A stretch of 64,000 nt of DNA from assembly GCA_022825705.1 (NCBI GenBank), contig JAJDWH010000009.1, positions 62,001 to 126,000 of the forward strand. Direction: 5' to 3'. Of the stretch, positions 8,913 through 17,818 are shown in pieces. The position numbers were made by a program, and so were the translations under genes. The stretch's first letter is position 1. Every line of letters begins with the position of its first letter. The stretch is from Alphaproteobacteria bacterium. Lineage in GTDB: Bacteria > Pseudomonadota > Alphaproteobacteria > TMED109. The notes below the pieces were generated by a model. It saw nothing but the letters and a program-made list of their open reading frames with translations, did not search any database and was not told the origin of the DNA.

Positions 8913-9353
8913 ATGATCACAACCCGTCCGATTAGTGGCTGTACCGCCTTGGTTCTGGCATTCGGGGCAGTGTTCCTCGCCGGTTTAGTGCCACTGCCCG
9001 CTCACAGCGCGGACAAGGCATTTCAGCTGGCCACACTGATGACCGGTTCCGAAGGCGACATCCGGGACGCGATGGAAGCGGATTTCGTCCCAGCCAAGAA
9101 ACGAACTCCGGGGTGTCGCTCGTTCAACTCTGACAGCGGCGACGCGAAACGGTTCATGAATTCCCGCCTGCTGACTGCCCGTCCCCACGCGACTGTGCAC
9201 ATGGGTCCTGGCAAGCACTTCTGTGTCTCCGGCTTCGTGGTCGGACGCGACCTGCGACTCCAGGTCGTGGGGGAGACGACTGGGTGGTTCCGCATCAAGC
9301 TTGGGGATGTCGACGGTTGGGTCCCGGCCGAAAGCGTCAGACGGGAACTCTGA
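8913..9353 (+). CDS. Exported SH3-like domain protein
   Basis: The product is about 146 residues. It starts with a signal peptide (hydrophobic GCTALVLAFGAVFLAGLVPL, then AHSADKA) and ends in a bacterial SH3-like repeat: ARPHATVHMGPGKHFCVSGF, LQVVGETTGWFRIKLGDVDGWV. Such domains in the periplasm usually bind cell-wall peptides or other proteins. The ATG at 8913 has GGAG six bases upstream; ATG 8901 and an in-frame start at 8880 are less likely. Its stop codon overlaps the start of the next gene by one base (TGATG), so translation is probably coupled, although no functional link with the ThDP enzyme is obvious. Confidence 0.72.
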   Translation: MITTRPISGCTALVLAFGAVFLAGLVPLPAHSADKAFQLATLMTGSEGDIRDAMEADFVPAKKRTPGCRSFNSDSGDAKRFMNSRLLTARPHATVHMGPGKHFCVSGFVVGRDLRLQVVGETTGWFRIKLGDVDGWVPAESVRREL

Positions 9354-9898
9354 TGACGGCCCCGGTACCGTTGCCTGTTTCCACGCCAGTGACGTGGCCC
9401 GATGCACTGTACGACACGTTGAAAGAAGTCGGAATCGATCAAATCGGCCACGTCCCCGACGCCGGCCACGCCCGCCTCATTGACCGTTGCGAGCATGATC
9501 CGGGGATCGCCGTGACAGGCCTCACGAGCGAGGAAGAAGGCGTGGGCCTGGCGGCAGGGGCTTGGCTTGGCGGCCAACGCGCGGCCCTTCTGATGCAGTC
9601 AAGCGGGCTCGGCAATTGCATCAATGCGATTGCGTCGCTCGCCGAAGCAGGGCAGTTCCCGTTGCTGATGATCATCACGATGCGAGGCGAATGGGGCGAG
9701 TTCAATCCGTGGCAGGTGCCGCTGGGCCGGGCGACCCGCGATGTGCTGCTGGCCATCGACTGTCGTGTTCTAAACGTGCATCGACCGGACGAGGTCGGCG
9801 ATACGGCGCTGGCCGCTGCGCGCCTCGCGTTTGACTCGTCGCAACGCGTCGCAATGCTGCTGACCCAACGTCTCATCGGTACCAAGGCTTTTCGATAA
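9353..9898 (+). CDS. ThDP-dependent decarboxylase, alpha subunit (sulfopyruvate/phosphonopyruvate decarboxylase-like)
   Basis: This 181-residue protein is the pyrimidine-binding (PYR) half of a thiamine-diphosphate enzyme split over two genes, as in sulfopyruvate decarboxylase ComD/ComE. The conserved Glu that activates the cofactor lies in LTSEEEGVGLAAGAWLGG near residue 60. The stretch QSSGLGNCINAIASL and the following TMRGEWGEFNPWQVPLGRAT are typical of the sulfopyruvate and phosphonopyruvate decarboxylase group. It probably pairs with the product of the next gene, whose ATG overlaps its stop by one base (TAATG). The reaction is non-oxidative decarboxylation of a 2-oxo acid; which acid cannot be told. 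No other coenzyme M or phosphonate genes are nearby. Confidence 0.82.
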   Translation: MTAPVPLPVSTPVTWPDALYDTLKEVGIDQIGHVPDAGHARLIDRCEHDPGIAVTGLTSEEEGVGLAAGAWLGGQRAALLMQSSGLGNCINAIASLAEAGQFPLLMIITMRGEWGEFNPWQVPLGRATRDVLLAIDCRVLNVHRPDEVGDTALAAARLAFDSSQRVAMLLTQRLIGTKAFR

Positions 9899-10503
9899 TG
9901 ACCGGTGCCCTGACCCGCCAGATGATCGCCGATCGGCTGGTAGGCAACGATGCCGACCTGCTGGTCGTGACCGGGCTGGGCGGCACGGCCTGGGACGCCA
10001 GCCGCGCGGGAGACCGCGAGCTCACCTACTACCTCTGGGGCGGCATGGGTCTGGCTGCCAGCATGGGGCTGGGCCTTGCGTTGAGCCGCCCGGATCGTCG
10101 GGTCTTGGTGCTGACCGGTGACGGCGAGATGCTGATGGGCCTCGGAAGTTTGGCAACGGTTGCCCGCGCAGCACCAACGAATCTGGCGATCGTCGTGGTC
10201 GACAACGAGCTGTACGGTGAAACGGGCGGCCAGATGTCACACACCGCCGGCGCCTGCGACCTCGCCGCCGTTGCACGGGCCACAGGTATCGCGGATTCCC
10301 GTCTCGTTTCCGATGCGGCGCAACTGGAGGACGTGGCCGGTGCCCTTAGGACCTTGGGAACGGAACGACAAGGCCCTGTATTCGCGGTAGTTCGGGTGCC
10401 GGGTCAGTTGTCCGGCCCGCCCGCCGAGCTTCCGCCACGCGACGGCACGTACTTGAAGCACCGCTTTCGAGAAGCTTTGATGGGGTCGGCTGTGCTCCGC
10501 TGA
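9898..10503 (+). CDS. ThDP-dependent decarboxylase, beta subunit
   Basis: This 201-residue protein is the diphosphate-binding (PP) half of the split enzyme. The ThDP/Mg binding motif is intact: GDGEMLMGLGSLATVA followed by VVVDNELYGETGGQ, that is GDG followed by the conserved Asn about 30 residues later. GLGGTAWDASRAGDRELTYYLWGGMG is the usual entry segment. Together with the alpha subunit it forms a complete active site across the subunit interface. panC begins 48 bases downstream, so the pair and panC may be cotranscribed. A role in supplying or disposing of a pantothenate-pathway 2-oxo acid is conceivable but is only inference from position. Confidence 0.85.
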   Translation: MTGALTRQMIADRLVGNDADLLVVTGLGGTAWDASRAGDRELTYYLWGGMGLAASMGLGLALSRPDRRVLVLTGDGEMLMGLGSLATVARAAPTNLAIVVVDNELYGETGGQMSHTAGACDLAAVARATGIADSRLVSDAAQLEDVAGALRTLGTERQGPVFAVVRVPGQLSGPPAELPPRDGTYLKHRFREALMGSAVLR

Positions 10504-10551
10504 TAGCGTCGGGTCCAGCCCTCCATACCCGCTCAGACCAGGCAAGATGGC

Positions 10552-11397
10552 ATGAAGGTGGTCCGCAAGGTTTCGGAGTTGAGGTCCGTCGTCCAGCAAT
10601 GGCGCGCGGCCGGTTTCAACGTCGCGCTGGTTCCGACAATGGGAGCGCTGCACGCCGCGCATGCCGCGCTGGTTGCCGACGCCCGCAACCGCGCTGACCG
10701 CGTCGTCGCGACGATCTTCGTCAACCCGCGTCAGTTCGGCGATGACGAGGATCTCGCCGAGTACCCGAGAACCGAAGAAGCCGATCTCCGGCAACTCCGG
10801 GCAGGGGGCGTGGACCTCGTCTTCGCACCGGCGGTAGACGAAATGTACCCGGAGCGCTTCGCCACCTCGGTGATCTTGACCGGTCCGGCGGAAGGCCTGT
10901 GCGGTGCGGCCCGACCGGGGCACTTTGACGGGGTGGCGACGGTGGTTGCGAAGCTTCTCCTGCAGTGCCTGCCCGATGTCGCCGTGTTCGGTGAGAAGGA
11001 CTACCAGCAGCTGCTGGTGATCCGAAGGATGGCTCAAGACCTTGATATACCGGTGCAAATTGTTGGCGTTCCGACCGTGCGTGAGGCCGATGGCCTCGCA
11101 TGCTCCTCGCGAAACGGCTACTTGAACCGGAGTGAACGGGCATCCGCGCCGGTGCTCTACCAATCATTGCGGAGCGCCGCCCAGCAAATCTCCGATGGCA
11201 GCGACGTGTTGCCTGCCGTCAGAGAAGCGCGCGATTCGATTCTCGATGGGGGCTTCCAGGCGGTTGAGTACATCGAGCTTCGCCGCGCCGATACCCTGGA
11301 TCATCCGTCCGTTCGCGACGGAACGCCCGCACGGCTGTTGGCCGCCGCCCAGTTGGGCACCACCCGCCTGATCGATAACGTCGGGCTAACATTTTGA
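10552..11397 (+). CDS. panC: Pantothenate synthetase
   Basis: PanC condenses pantoate with beta-alanine using ATP, the last step of pantothenate (coenzyme A precursor) synthesis in the cytoplasm. The 281-residue length is normal. Family motifs are present: VPTMGALH at residues 25-32, TIFVNPRQFG near residue 58, the GEKDYQQL motif near residue 147, and SSRNGYLN near residue 183. The nucleotide-binding HxGH-type motif reads HAAH, with Ala where most members have Gly, although both His residues are kept. The ATG is fixed because the ATG six bases earlier is out of frame and stops at once. panB and panD are not in the window. Confidence 0.95.
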   Translation: MKVVRKVSELRSVVQQWRAAGFNVALVPTMGALHAAHAALVADARNRADRVVATIFVNPRQFGDDEDLAEYPRTEEADLRQLRAGGVDLVFAPAVDEMYPERFATSVILTGPAEGLCGAARPGHFDGVATVVAKLLLQCLPDVAVFGEKDYQQLLVIRRMAQDLDIPVQIVGVPTVREADGLACSSRNGYLNRSERASAPVLYQSLRSAAQQISDGSDVLPAVREARDSILDGGFQAVEYIELRRADTLDHPSVRDGTPARLLAAAQLGTTRLIDNVGLTF

Positions 11398-11448
11398 CCG
11401 TGCAACCTTGCCATGGCTGCCCGTCGGACTACCCTACCGCAGCCTGTG

Positions 11449-11525
11449 GCGCCCGTAGCTCAACTGGATAGAGCACCTGACTACGGATCAGGAGGCTGAG
11501 GGTTCGAATCCTTCCGGGCGCGCCA
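11449..11525 (+). tRNA. tRNA-Arg (anticodon ACG)
   Basis: A 77-nt cloverleaf is present with an acceptor stem GCGCCCG/CGGGCGC, an anticodon stem CCTGA/TCAGG around loop CTACGGA, a T-arm GAGGG-TTCGAAT-CCTTC, discriminator G and an encoded CCA. The ACG anticodon, with A34 expected to be deaminated to inosine, reads CGU, CGC and CGA. Confidence 0.97.
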
Positions 11526-11622
11526 ACAGCAACGTCTCTTGGCGCTGCCGCTGAATCCGGTGGACCCGTCTCTCAGCACAGTGTCACCGGATCCACCGGA
11601 ACACAGCATCGGAGTTGATCGA

Positions 11623-12135
11623 ATGGGAACCCTTCTTGATGGACGTGGAGGTCTGAGCGCACGCCTCGGCCTGATCATGCTTGTTGGGTCGCTGCTGATT
11701 GCTGCCCCGGCCAACGCCGATGACATGGATGAGCGCTTGGCGGCGTTCAAGCTGTTTACGAATTGCGAACCCATTGACTTCCGCGTTGGGGGATTGCACC
11801 CGGTGGCTGAGGACATCAACCTCACCCGGGAAGCGATTATTGCCACCGTCGAGGGCCGCCTCAATGGTGCGGGCCTGTACGGGCCCGATTCCGATACTTA
11901 CCTGTTTATCAACGTGAACCTCACGACTGAAGCCTTTGACATCATCCTGGCGTTGAAGAAGCAGTTGTACGATCGTTACTCCGGCGAAAGCCGGCCGGCC
12001 ACCACGTGGCCAACCGGTGCCGTCGGCACCCACGAAGACAGTCCGGATGCGATCCTGGCCGCGATCGACGGTCTGATGGATAAGTTTCTCGGCGAGTTTC
12101 AGCGCGTAAACGAATCGGCGTGCAACCAGCGCTAG
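11623..12135 (+). CDS. Exported protein of unknown function
   Basis: I do not recognise this 170-residue protein. A signal peptide is visible (LSARLGLIMLVGSLLIAAPANA, cleavage before DDMDERL). The mature part contains FKLFTNCEPIDFRVGGLHPV, then an acidic helical region and a second Cys near the C-terminus, so a single disulfide is possible. The ATG at 11623 has GGAG eight bases upstream and gives a proper signal; the frame is open to 11539 but the added residues are not signal-like. The gene sits alone between tRNA-Arg and a convergent TRAP cluster. Confidence 0.68.
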   Translation: MGTLLDGRGGLSARLGLIMLVGSLLIAAPANADDMDERLAAFKLFTNCEPIDFRVGGLHPVAEDINLTREAIIATVEGRLNGAGLYGPDSDTYLFINVNLTTEAFDIILALKKQLYDRYSGESRPATTWPTGAVGTHEDSPDAILAAIDGLMDKFLGEFQRVNESACNQR

Positions 12136-12207
12136 CCCTGCCCGGTACCGAAGCCCGCCGGCCGGCCCGCGCGCAAGCTGCGCGCGCGATCCGCGCCCGA
12201 TGATGGA

Positions 12208-12238
12208 CCCCTCGGATGCCGGCGACGTCGCCGAGGGG
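12208..12238. terminator. Hairpin between convergent genes
   Basis: cccctcgg at 12208-12215 pairs with ccgagggg at 12231-12238, and the loop contains a further self-complementary ggcgacgtcgcc at 12221-12232. It lies between the exported-protein gene on the plus strand and dctM on the minus strand, so it may terminate either. No T-tract follows on either side. Confidence 0.45.
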
Positions 12239-12374
12239 CCTAGATTCCCGTCCGTCCGCGGGTACGCCCTGTCATTCGAGCCCCCTCCGCCTTGCACTCG
12301 TTGACTGATTGAATCCGGGCCCGGTTGTTCGGTCGTGGCCAGCCCGTCACCACGGCCGTCTTGACGCGCTCGGC

Positions 12375-13733
12375 CTACCCCATGGTCCTTGGCAGCCACA
12401 ACACGATCCCGGGGAACGCCAGCAAGACCGCAACCGTGAGCAGGTCGGCGACGAAGAACGGCCCGATACCGCGAAAGACGTCCTGAAGCGGAATGGCGAG
12501 CGAACGTCCCTCTGAATCGCGAAGCTCGCGCGAGACCCCTGCGACGACGAAGCAATTGAGACCGATCGGCGGCGTGATCAGGCAGATCTCCGCCATCTTG
12601 ACGACGATGATGCCGAACCAGATCGGGTCATAGCCCAGTGCGACGACGGCTGGGAAGACGACCGGAAGAGTCAGCACCAGCATCCCGATCGCATCCATGA
12701 ACATGCCGAGTACGGCATACGCGAGCAGAATGCAGATCATGATGACGATCGGGGGCATGTCGAGCGTGACGACCCAGTCCGCAAACACGCTCGGCAGACC
12801 GGCGAAACCGAGGAACCGAACAAACAGGAACACACCCCAGATCAGCGTGAAGATCATGACGGTGAGCTTCGCGGTCTCCATCAGCGCCATGCGGAGTCTT
12901 CCGCCCATCTCGCGAAGCGCACGTTCCCGGTAGGCCCTGATCACGTAGAAGCAGAACACCACCATGGCGCCGAGCGCACCGGCTTCCGTGGGCGTCGCGG
13001 CCCCTGTGTACAGCGCGCCGAAGATCACGCCAATGACAAGGAAAATAGGCAGCGTGCCGGGCACGCTCTGAAAGCGCTGGCGCCAGGTGAAGCCGGTGAT
13101 CGGCCGGCCCAGCCCGGGGCGGATCCTGCACATTCCGATGATCAGCCCGGCATAGATCAGGGCCGACACGATCCCCGGCAGGAACCCAGCCAGCAGCAGG
13201 CGACCGACCGACTCCTCGACGATGATGGCGTATACGACAAGAATTGCAGATGGCGGAATCAGTGAGGCGAGCGTTCCGCCTGCCGCGATCACCCCTGCCG
13301 TCAGCCGCCGATCGTAGGCGTTTCGCATCATGTCGGGGATGGCGACCCTGGAGAACACCGCCGCCGTCGCGGTCGATGCACCAGACACCGCCGCAAAGCC
13401 TGCCGCCGCAAACACCGTGGCGACGGCCAGCCCACCCGGAACCCAGCCGAACCAGCGGCGCGCCGCTTCGAATAGCCGTGACGTGAGTCCCGCGTGAAAT
13501 GCGAGAAATCCGATCAGGATAAAGAGCGGCAACACCGACAGCGGATAGGTGACTGCCTTCGAATGCGGGATCGTGCCGGCGATGGCCCCGGCCACATCCC
13601 AGTTCCTGAGCGCGAGCAAGCCGAGGAAGCCGGTCAGCGCCGCCGCCACGAACACGCGCACGCCAATGACCACGAAGACGATAAGCAGGCAAACCCCGAC
13701 GATGCCGATCGTGGCGTTGTCCAAGCCGAGCAT
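12375..13733 (-). CDS. dctM: TRAP transporter large permease (DctM)
   Basis: This 452-residue protein is the transport channel of a tripartite ATP-independent periplasmic transporter, which imports carboxylates or similar small acids using the sodium or proton gradient. It has about twelve hydrophobic segments and the family motifs SVLPLFILIGFLAFHAGL, GASTATAAVFSRVAIPDM, AGGTLASLIPPSAILV and APTPTEAGA-type text (reads AATPTEAGALGA). The ATG at 13733 overlaps the dctQ stop by one base (TGATG), which fixes the start; the frame is open further upstream but only through dctQ. It forms an operon with dctQ and dctP, all transcribed leftwards. Confidence 0.93.
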   Translation of the reverse strand: MLGLDNATIGIVGVCLLIVFVVIGVRVFVAAALTGFLGLLALRNWDVAGAIAGTIPHSKAVTYPLSVLPLFILIGFLAFHAGLTSRLFEAARRWFGWVPGGLAVATVFAAAGFAAVSGASTATAAVFSRVAIPDMMRNAYDRRLTAGVIAAGGTLASLIPPSAILVVYAIIVEESVGRLLLAGFLPGIVSALIYAGLIIGMCRIRPGLGRPITGFTWRQRFQSVPGTLPIFLVIGVIFGALYTGAATPTEAGALGAMVVFCFYVIRAYRERALREMGGRLRMALMETAKLTVMIFTLIWGVFLFVRFLGFAGLPSVFADWVVTLDMPPIVIMICILLAYAVLGMFMDAIGMLVLTLPVVFPAVVALGYDPIWFGIIVVKMAEICLITPPIGLNCFVVAGVSRELRDSEGRSLAIPLQDVFRGIGPFFVADLLTVAVLLAFPGIVLWLPRTMG

Positions 13734-14371
13734 CAGGGTCGATCCCTGCCGAGGTCGGCACTGTGGGGGTTGTCCGGCACCGCATCTCGCGTCTGGCTGA
13801 TGTTCTCGGCCGCCGTCTCCTCCACCTCCTTCAGGAGCGGCACCGCGACCGGCTCCCGGTCGGGATGGACGACCAGGCGAACGTAGCCCGCCAGCTGCAG
13901 CAGCAAGCGCCCGAGCAATACGGCGAGTGCAACCGGAACGACCAGTTTGGCCGGCCACGTCACGATCTCGATATCGATCGTCGAGTCCCCGAAATTGAGG
14001 GCGCGCTCGAAATGACGGTACGAGTAGGGAATCAGCACCGCCACGATGAAGATCGCGAGCGCTGTCCCGACGGTTTCAGCGATCCATAGCGTCCGGCCCC
14101 TCAGACGGCCGATCAGGAGCTCCATTCGAACATGGCCGCCCAAACTCTGTACGAAGGAAATCGCGAGTACCGCGAACCCCACCATGGAAACCTCGACGAT
14201 GTCGATGTATCCGAAGATGGGTGCCCGGAACACGGTACGCAGTACGATTTGGGTGACACCCAAGAGCATCAACGCGAAGATCAGCAGACCGGCTACCAGG
14301 TTGAGCCGGCTTTCGAGCCAACCGACCCACTGGTCGGCCACTGCCAGACCTCGGCCAAAGCTATCCCTCAT
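13733..14371 (-). CDS. dctQ: TRAP transporter small permease (DctQ)
   Basis: The 212-residue product has four predicted membrane helices, starting with LNLVAGLLIFALMLLGVTQIVLRTVF, and the DctQ-type loop GYIDIVEVSMVGFAVLAISF followed by GGHVRMELL. It forms the membrane complex with DctM. The C-terminal 45 residues are hydrophilic and probably cytoplasmic, longer than in many DctQ proteins. Its stop overlaps the start of dctM by one base. The binding-protein gene lies 72 bases upstream. Confidence 0.9.
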   Translation of the reverse strand: MRDSFGRGLAVADQWVGWLESRLNLVAGLLIFALMLLGVTQIVLRTVFRAPIFGYIDIVEVSMVGFAVLAISFVQSLGGHVRMELLIGRLRGRTLWIAETVGTALAIFIVAVLIPYSYRHFERALNFGDSTIDIEIVTWPAKLVVPVALAVLLGRLLLQLAGYVRLVVHPDREPVAVPLLKEVEETAAENISQTRDAVPDNPHSADLGRDRP

Positions 14372-14443
14372 GGAGAGACCCGGTCCGACATCACGCGGAC
14401 GGCTGCATGGGCACGCGTGACGAAGCGAGCGACACGAACGCGG

Positions 14444-15475
14444 CTAGTAGGCCTGTCCAACGGCACCAAAGATCGCTTCGATCATCCCGCGGGCATCAAA
14501 GCGATCCTGGTTTTCCTCGATCCAGTCCTCGATCACGGGCCGGCCGGCAGCGGCGCGAAATTCCGCGAGATCGGCTTCCGAGTAACGGATCTCCACCAGC
14601 TCTCGCCGGAGCATGGGCAGGTTCTTCTCGTCCATGGCGATATAGGCCTGGATCTGGGTCTCGATGACCTCTTCCTTCACATCCTCAAGCAAGGCCTTGT
14701 ATTGCGGCGGCAGACTTTCGTAGGCGTTGATCGAGAACGCCACGGGACAATCGGAGGTGCCAGGCGTCAGGTTGGAAGTGAACCATTCCGTGACCTCGTG
14801 GATCTTGTAGTCCACGTGGCCGTACGAGAACGGGAATGACACCGCGTCCATCGTTCCCTGCTGGACACCGGTATAGACCTCTGTGGCAGTCGAACTCGTG
14901 GGTGTGGAACCCAGTACCTTCATCGCGCGGCCGAGCCCGCCACCGGCTCGAACGGTGAGTCCCTTCCAATCGTCCAGCGTCAGGGGCGGCTTGCCGCGGC
15001 CCAGGAACTCGTACTGCGGCAGGTAGGAGGAGACGTACGTCATCGCATTCCACCGGGCAAGCTCTTTCTTGACCGCCGGATGGGCGTAAACCGCTGCACG
15101 CGCGTTTCGGTTGTCCTCCCAGCTCCGAAGGGGCAGGAACGGCATGGTGAGCGCCATCAACGCGGGGTTCTTCCGCGGGTGATAGAAGTTGCAGAACATC
15201 GCCGCCTGGAACGCGTCGATGGAAATGCCGTCGAGATTCTCTCGGGCTTTCGACAGGGCTTCACCGTAGTGGAGCACGATGTTCCAGTTCCCGTCGGTCT
15301 TTTCCGCGACCAACTCGCTGAGCCGCTCGACACCCGCGGTGAAGGCCCGTTCCTTGCCCCAAAGCGAAACGTCCCAAGTCAGCTTCGGCCCATCGACCTC
15401 CGCCGCCCGCAGCCCGACAACTGGTAGTAGCAGAGCTGTCAGCAGCGCCAGTCCTGTTGCACGCATTCTTGTCAC
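14444..15475 (-). CDS. dctP: TRAP transporter periplasmic binding protein (DctP)
   Basis: This is the solute receptor of the TRAP system, 343 residues with a Sec signal (MRATGLALLTALLLPVVGLRAAEVD). The fold is recognisable from WGKERAFTAGVERLSELVAEKT, LTLDDWKGLTVRAGGGLGRA and EVYTGVQQGTMDAVSFPFSY. It has no Arg in the GLKIR position typical of C4-dicarboxylate receptors; the sequence there is GLTVRAGG, which keeps an Arg two residues later and so still fits carboxylate binding. Two starts nine bases apart (15475 and 15466) are both plausible. As first gene of the leftward operon it precedes dctQ and dctM. Confidence 0.9.
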   Translation of the reverse strand: MTRMRATGLALLTALLLPVVGLRAAEVDGPKLTWDVSLWGKERAFTAGVERLSELVAEKTDGNWNIVLHYGEALSKARENLDGISIDAFQAAMFCNFYHPRKNPALMALTMPFLPLRSWEDNRNARAAVYAHPAVKKELARWNAMTYVSSYLPQYEFLGRGKPPLTLDDWKGLTVRAGGGLGRAMKVLGSTPTSSTATEVYTGVQQGTMDAVSFPFSYGHVDYKIHEVTEWFTSNLTPGTSDCPVAFSINAYESLPPQYKALLEDVKEEVIETQIQAYIAMDEKNLPMLRRELVEIRYSEADLAEFRAAAGRPVIEDWIEENQDRFDARGMIEAIFGAVGQAY

Positions 15476-15757
15476 CGCATGTCGCCTCCGATGCCATGAG
15501 CCTCTTGCAGCGCCTGGATCCAGTAGTCCTGGAGGCAGCGCCCAAAGAGACGGACCTGAAGCATATCCGGCACGGGACCCAGATGACGGTGCCTACGACT
15601 GCAGCGCAGGCTCATCCCAACGATGTTCAGATGACCACCCGCCGCAAGGGACCCGACGGTGCGGGCACTTCAATCCGTGAATGGGCCCGGCCTGATCCCC
15701 GGACCCGGCGTTGCCGGTACATGCCCAGCAGCATTGGAGACGCCACGCGTGCAGGGC

Positions 15758-16786
15758 TCAGCGCGGCCGCCAGACGTGTCTGGCGATTCCTCGTGCCCTC
15801 GTCTTGGACGGCGATTCGCCGAACTGCAGCCTGTAGAGCTGGGCGAAGCGACTGTGATTCCAGAAACCGTATTCCGCCGCGACGTCGCCAATCGTCTGCT
15901 GTGCGCGTCGCGGGGACTGCAATGCCCGACGTGCGTTGGTCAGCCTGATGGCGCGGAAGTACCGAAGTGGCGTTGTGCCAGCATGCCTGGCGAACGCCAG
16001 CTGAATGGATCTGACGCTGCGGGAGGTGGCTTCGCACAGGAGCGTGTAATCCAGTTCCGGCATCATGCTCGTCGACATGACGTTTCGGGCTTTCACGAAG
16101 GTCTGATAGTCGCCCTGCCTTTTTCCACTCGGCCGCAGTTCATGGATGGCGTCGTGCAGAGCGAATTCAGCCCCGATCGCACCGACAAACGACCGACCAA
16201 CATTCCGTCCTGCAAGCCGGCTCCCTTGCTCTCGAACTACGTGCAGCAGCGACATGGCGCCGGCCCGGATCCGCGCCGCAAGTTCCGGTGCCCGGATCAC
16301 CGTGATTCCGCCGACCGCCGGATCAAGCGGGTAGACGGGCTCGTTACCGGCCGCAGCCTGGCAAAGCGCTGATTGATCGAGACAAATGGCCAGGATCTGG
16401 CCGCCCGGCGGGCTGTTGAGAACCAGTTCGCGCCCGGGCTTGGTCACCAGCAGCCGTTCCGGGCAAAGTTCCACGCCGTTGGCCTTGAAGGATGGCCCGC
16501 TCCCGACCACGAGACCGAGGCTGATCAACCCCTCCGGGCAACCGACCCGTTGTGCCAAGGCCTGATTCGCAGTCTCCAGATGGAGCGAGACCCCTTCGCC
16601 GAGGAACGCCGACACAAAGCGGCCATGGAATGCGCCGGTCGACAACTGCAGATACTCCTGATCATGGGCAGTGAGCTGCTCTGACTGAGCATCGAAGTCG
16701 TCGAAGCGCCGGTCCGTACAGGCCGGACGGTATTCGTTTATTTGGCACTCCATGGTGGAATGCGAAGCAGGGTCGTCTTTTTTCAT
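15758..16786 (-). CDS. AraC-family transcriptional regulator
   Basis: The C-terminal 100 residues form the double helix-turn-helix of AraC/XylS regulators: LLCEATSRSVRSIQLAFARHAGTTPLRYF for the first and IGDVAAEYGFWNHSRFAQLYRLQFGESP for the second. The N-terminal 230 residues resemble the effector-binding part of OruR/FeaR-type activators. The gene is divergent from the alpha/beta hydrolase at 16883 and follows no operon partner, so the hydrolase or the TRAP operon may be its targets. The frame is open to 16882, overlapping the hydrolase leader. I placed the start at ATG 16786, but ATG 16753 is nearly as likely because neither has a good ribosome-binding site. Confidence 0.85.
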   Translation of the reverse strand: MKKDDPASHSTMECQINEYRPACTDRRFDDFDAQSEQLTAHDQEYLQLSTGAFHGRFVSAFLGEGVSLHLETANQALAQRVGCPEGLISLGLVVGSGPSFKANGVELCPERLLVTKPGRELVLNSPPGGQILAICLDQSALCQAAAGNEPVYPLDPAVGGITVIRAPELAARIRAGAMSLLHVVREQGSRLAGRNVGRSFVGAIGAEFALHDAIHELRPSGKRQGDYQTFVKARNVMSTSMMPELDYTLLCEATSRSVRSIQLAFARHAGTTPLRYFRAIRLTNARRALQSPRRAQQTIGDVAAEYGFWNHSRFAQLYRLQFGESPSKTRARGIARHVWRPR

Positions 16787-16882
16787 GGCACTGTGAATAC
16801 CGGAGTCTGCGCAAACGACATAACCGTTCGAACCCCCGGACCGTAGTCTAACCGTGTCGCTCCCTACGGTGAGGTGATCCAC

Positions 16883-17818
16883 ATGCTTCGACGCAACTTC
16901 CTGCGGGGGACTGCCGCGGCGGTCATCGGCGGTACCGCAGTCCGAACCGCACCGGCCTGGGCCGAGTCACCCCCGGAAACGATGTTCGTGCTGGTGCACG
17001 GTTCGTGGCACGCGGGTTGGTGCTGGGGTCTGGTCAGTCCCACCCTACATGCGGCCGGCTTCCCGACCGTGGCCGTAGACCTTCCCGGCCACGGCCTAGC
17101 TGCCGTCCTTCCGCAGTCGTACCTGCAACGACCCGTTGACCCGGCAGCATTTGCCAGCGAGCCGTCGGGGCTGGCAGGTATCGGCATCGACGCCTATGCG
17201 GACGCCGTGGTCAAGGCGGCGCGCGACGCGCGGGCCATGGGAGCCAAGCGCGTCTTCGTGGTTGCACATTCCATGGGCGGCGTACCGGCCACGTTCGCAG
17301 CCGCCAGAGCACCCGATCTCTTCGCGGGCCTGATCTACGTTGCTGCTCTTGTGCCGACACCCGGAAAGCCGGCCGGCGCCTACCTCGCGCTGGAAGACCA
17401 GCACGCCAACAGCTTGGTCGGGCGGGCGATTCTCGCGGATCCGGCGGTCGTCGGAGCACTGCGCATCGACCCGCGATCGACCGACGCGGCCTATCTAGCC
17501 GGTACCAAGGAAGCAGTCGCCGCGGACGTCGATGACGCACTCTGGTCAGCCGTGCTCAACATGCTTACACCCGATGCGCCCGTGTCGATCTACGGGGAAA
17601 CCGCCACGTTCGATCCGGCCTTCGGCGGCCTCCGTCGCACCTATATCCGTGCCGCCGGCGATCGCACGGTGGTCCCGTCGACTTGCGATGCCATCGTGGC
17701 GGACTTGAACGCCGCCTGGCCGGACAACCCGACTTCTCTCGTTGATATCGACGCGTCGCACGAAGCGATTTTTGCCCAGCCGGACTCGCTGGCCGAACTG
17801 CTGATGGCCGCCGTGTAG
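16883..17818 (+). CDS. Tat-exported alpha/beta hydrolase
   Basis: The 311-residue product begins with a Tat signal (LRRNFLRGTAAAVIGG, with cleavage near PAWAES), so it should fold in the cytoplasm and act in the periplasm. The hydrolase fold shows the oxyanion region VLVHGSWHAGWCW, the nucleophile elbow VVAHSMGGV (Ser near residue 127), and a late His in DIDASHEAIFAQP. This matches the salicylate-esterase/methylesterase-like EstC group of alpha/beta hydrolases, where the active site is Ser-Asp-His. GAGGTGA lies five bases before the ATG. It is divergent from the AraC regulator, which may control it. The natural ester substrate is unknown. Confidence 0.85.
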   Translation: MLRRNFLRGTAAAVIGGTAVRTAPAWAESPPETMFVLVHGSWHAGWCWGLVSPTLHAAGFPTVAVDLPGHGLAAVLPQSYLQRPVDPAAFASEPSGLAGIGIDAYADAVVKAARDARAMGAKRVFVVAHSMGGVPATFAAARAPDLFAGLIYVAALVPTPGKPAGAYLALEDQHANSLVGRAILADPAVVGALRIDPRSTDAAYLAGTKEAVAADVDDALWSAVLNMLTPDAPVSIYGETATFDPAFGGLRRTYIRAAGDRTVVPSTCDAIVADLNAAWPDNPTSLVDIDASHEAIFAQPDSLAELLMAAV

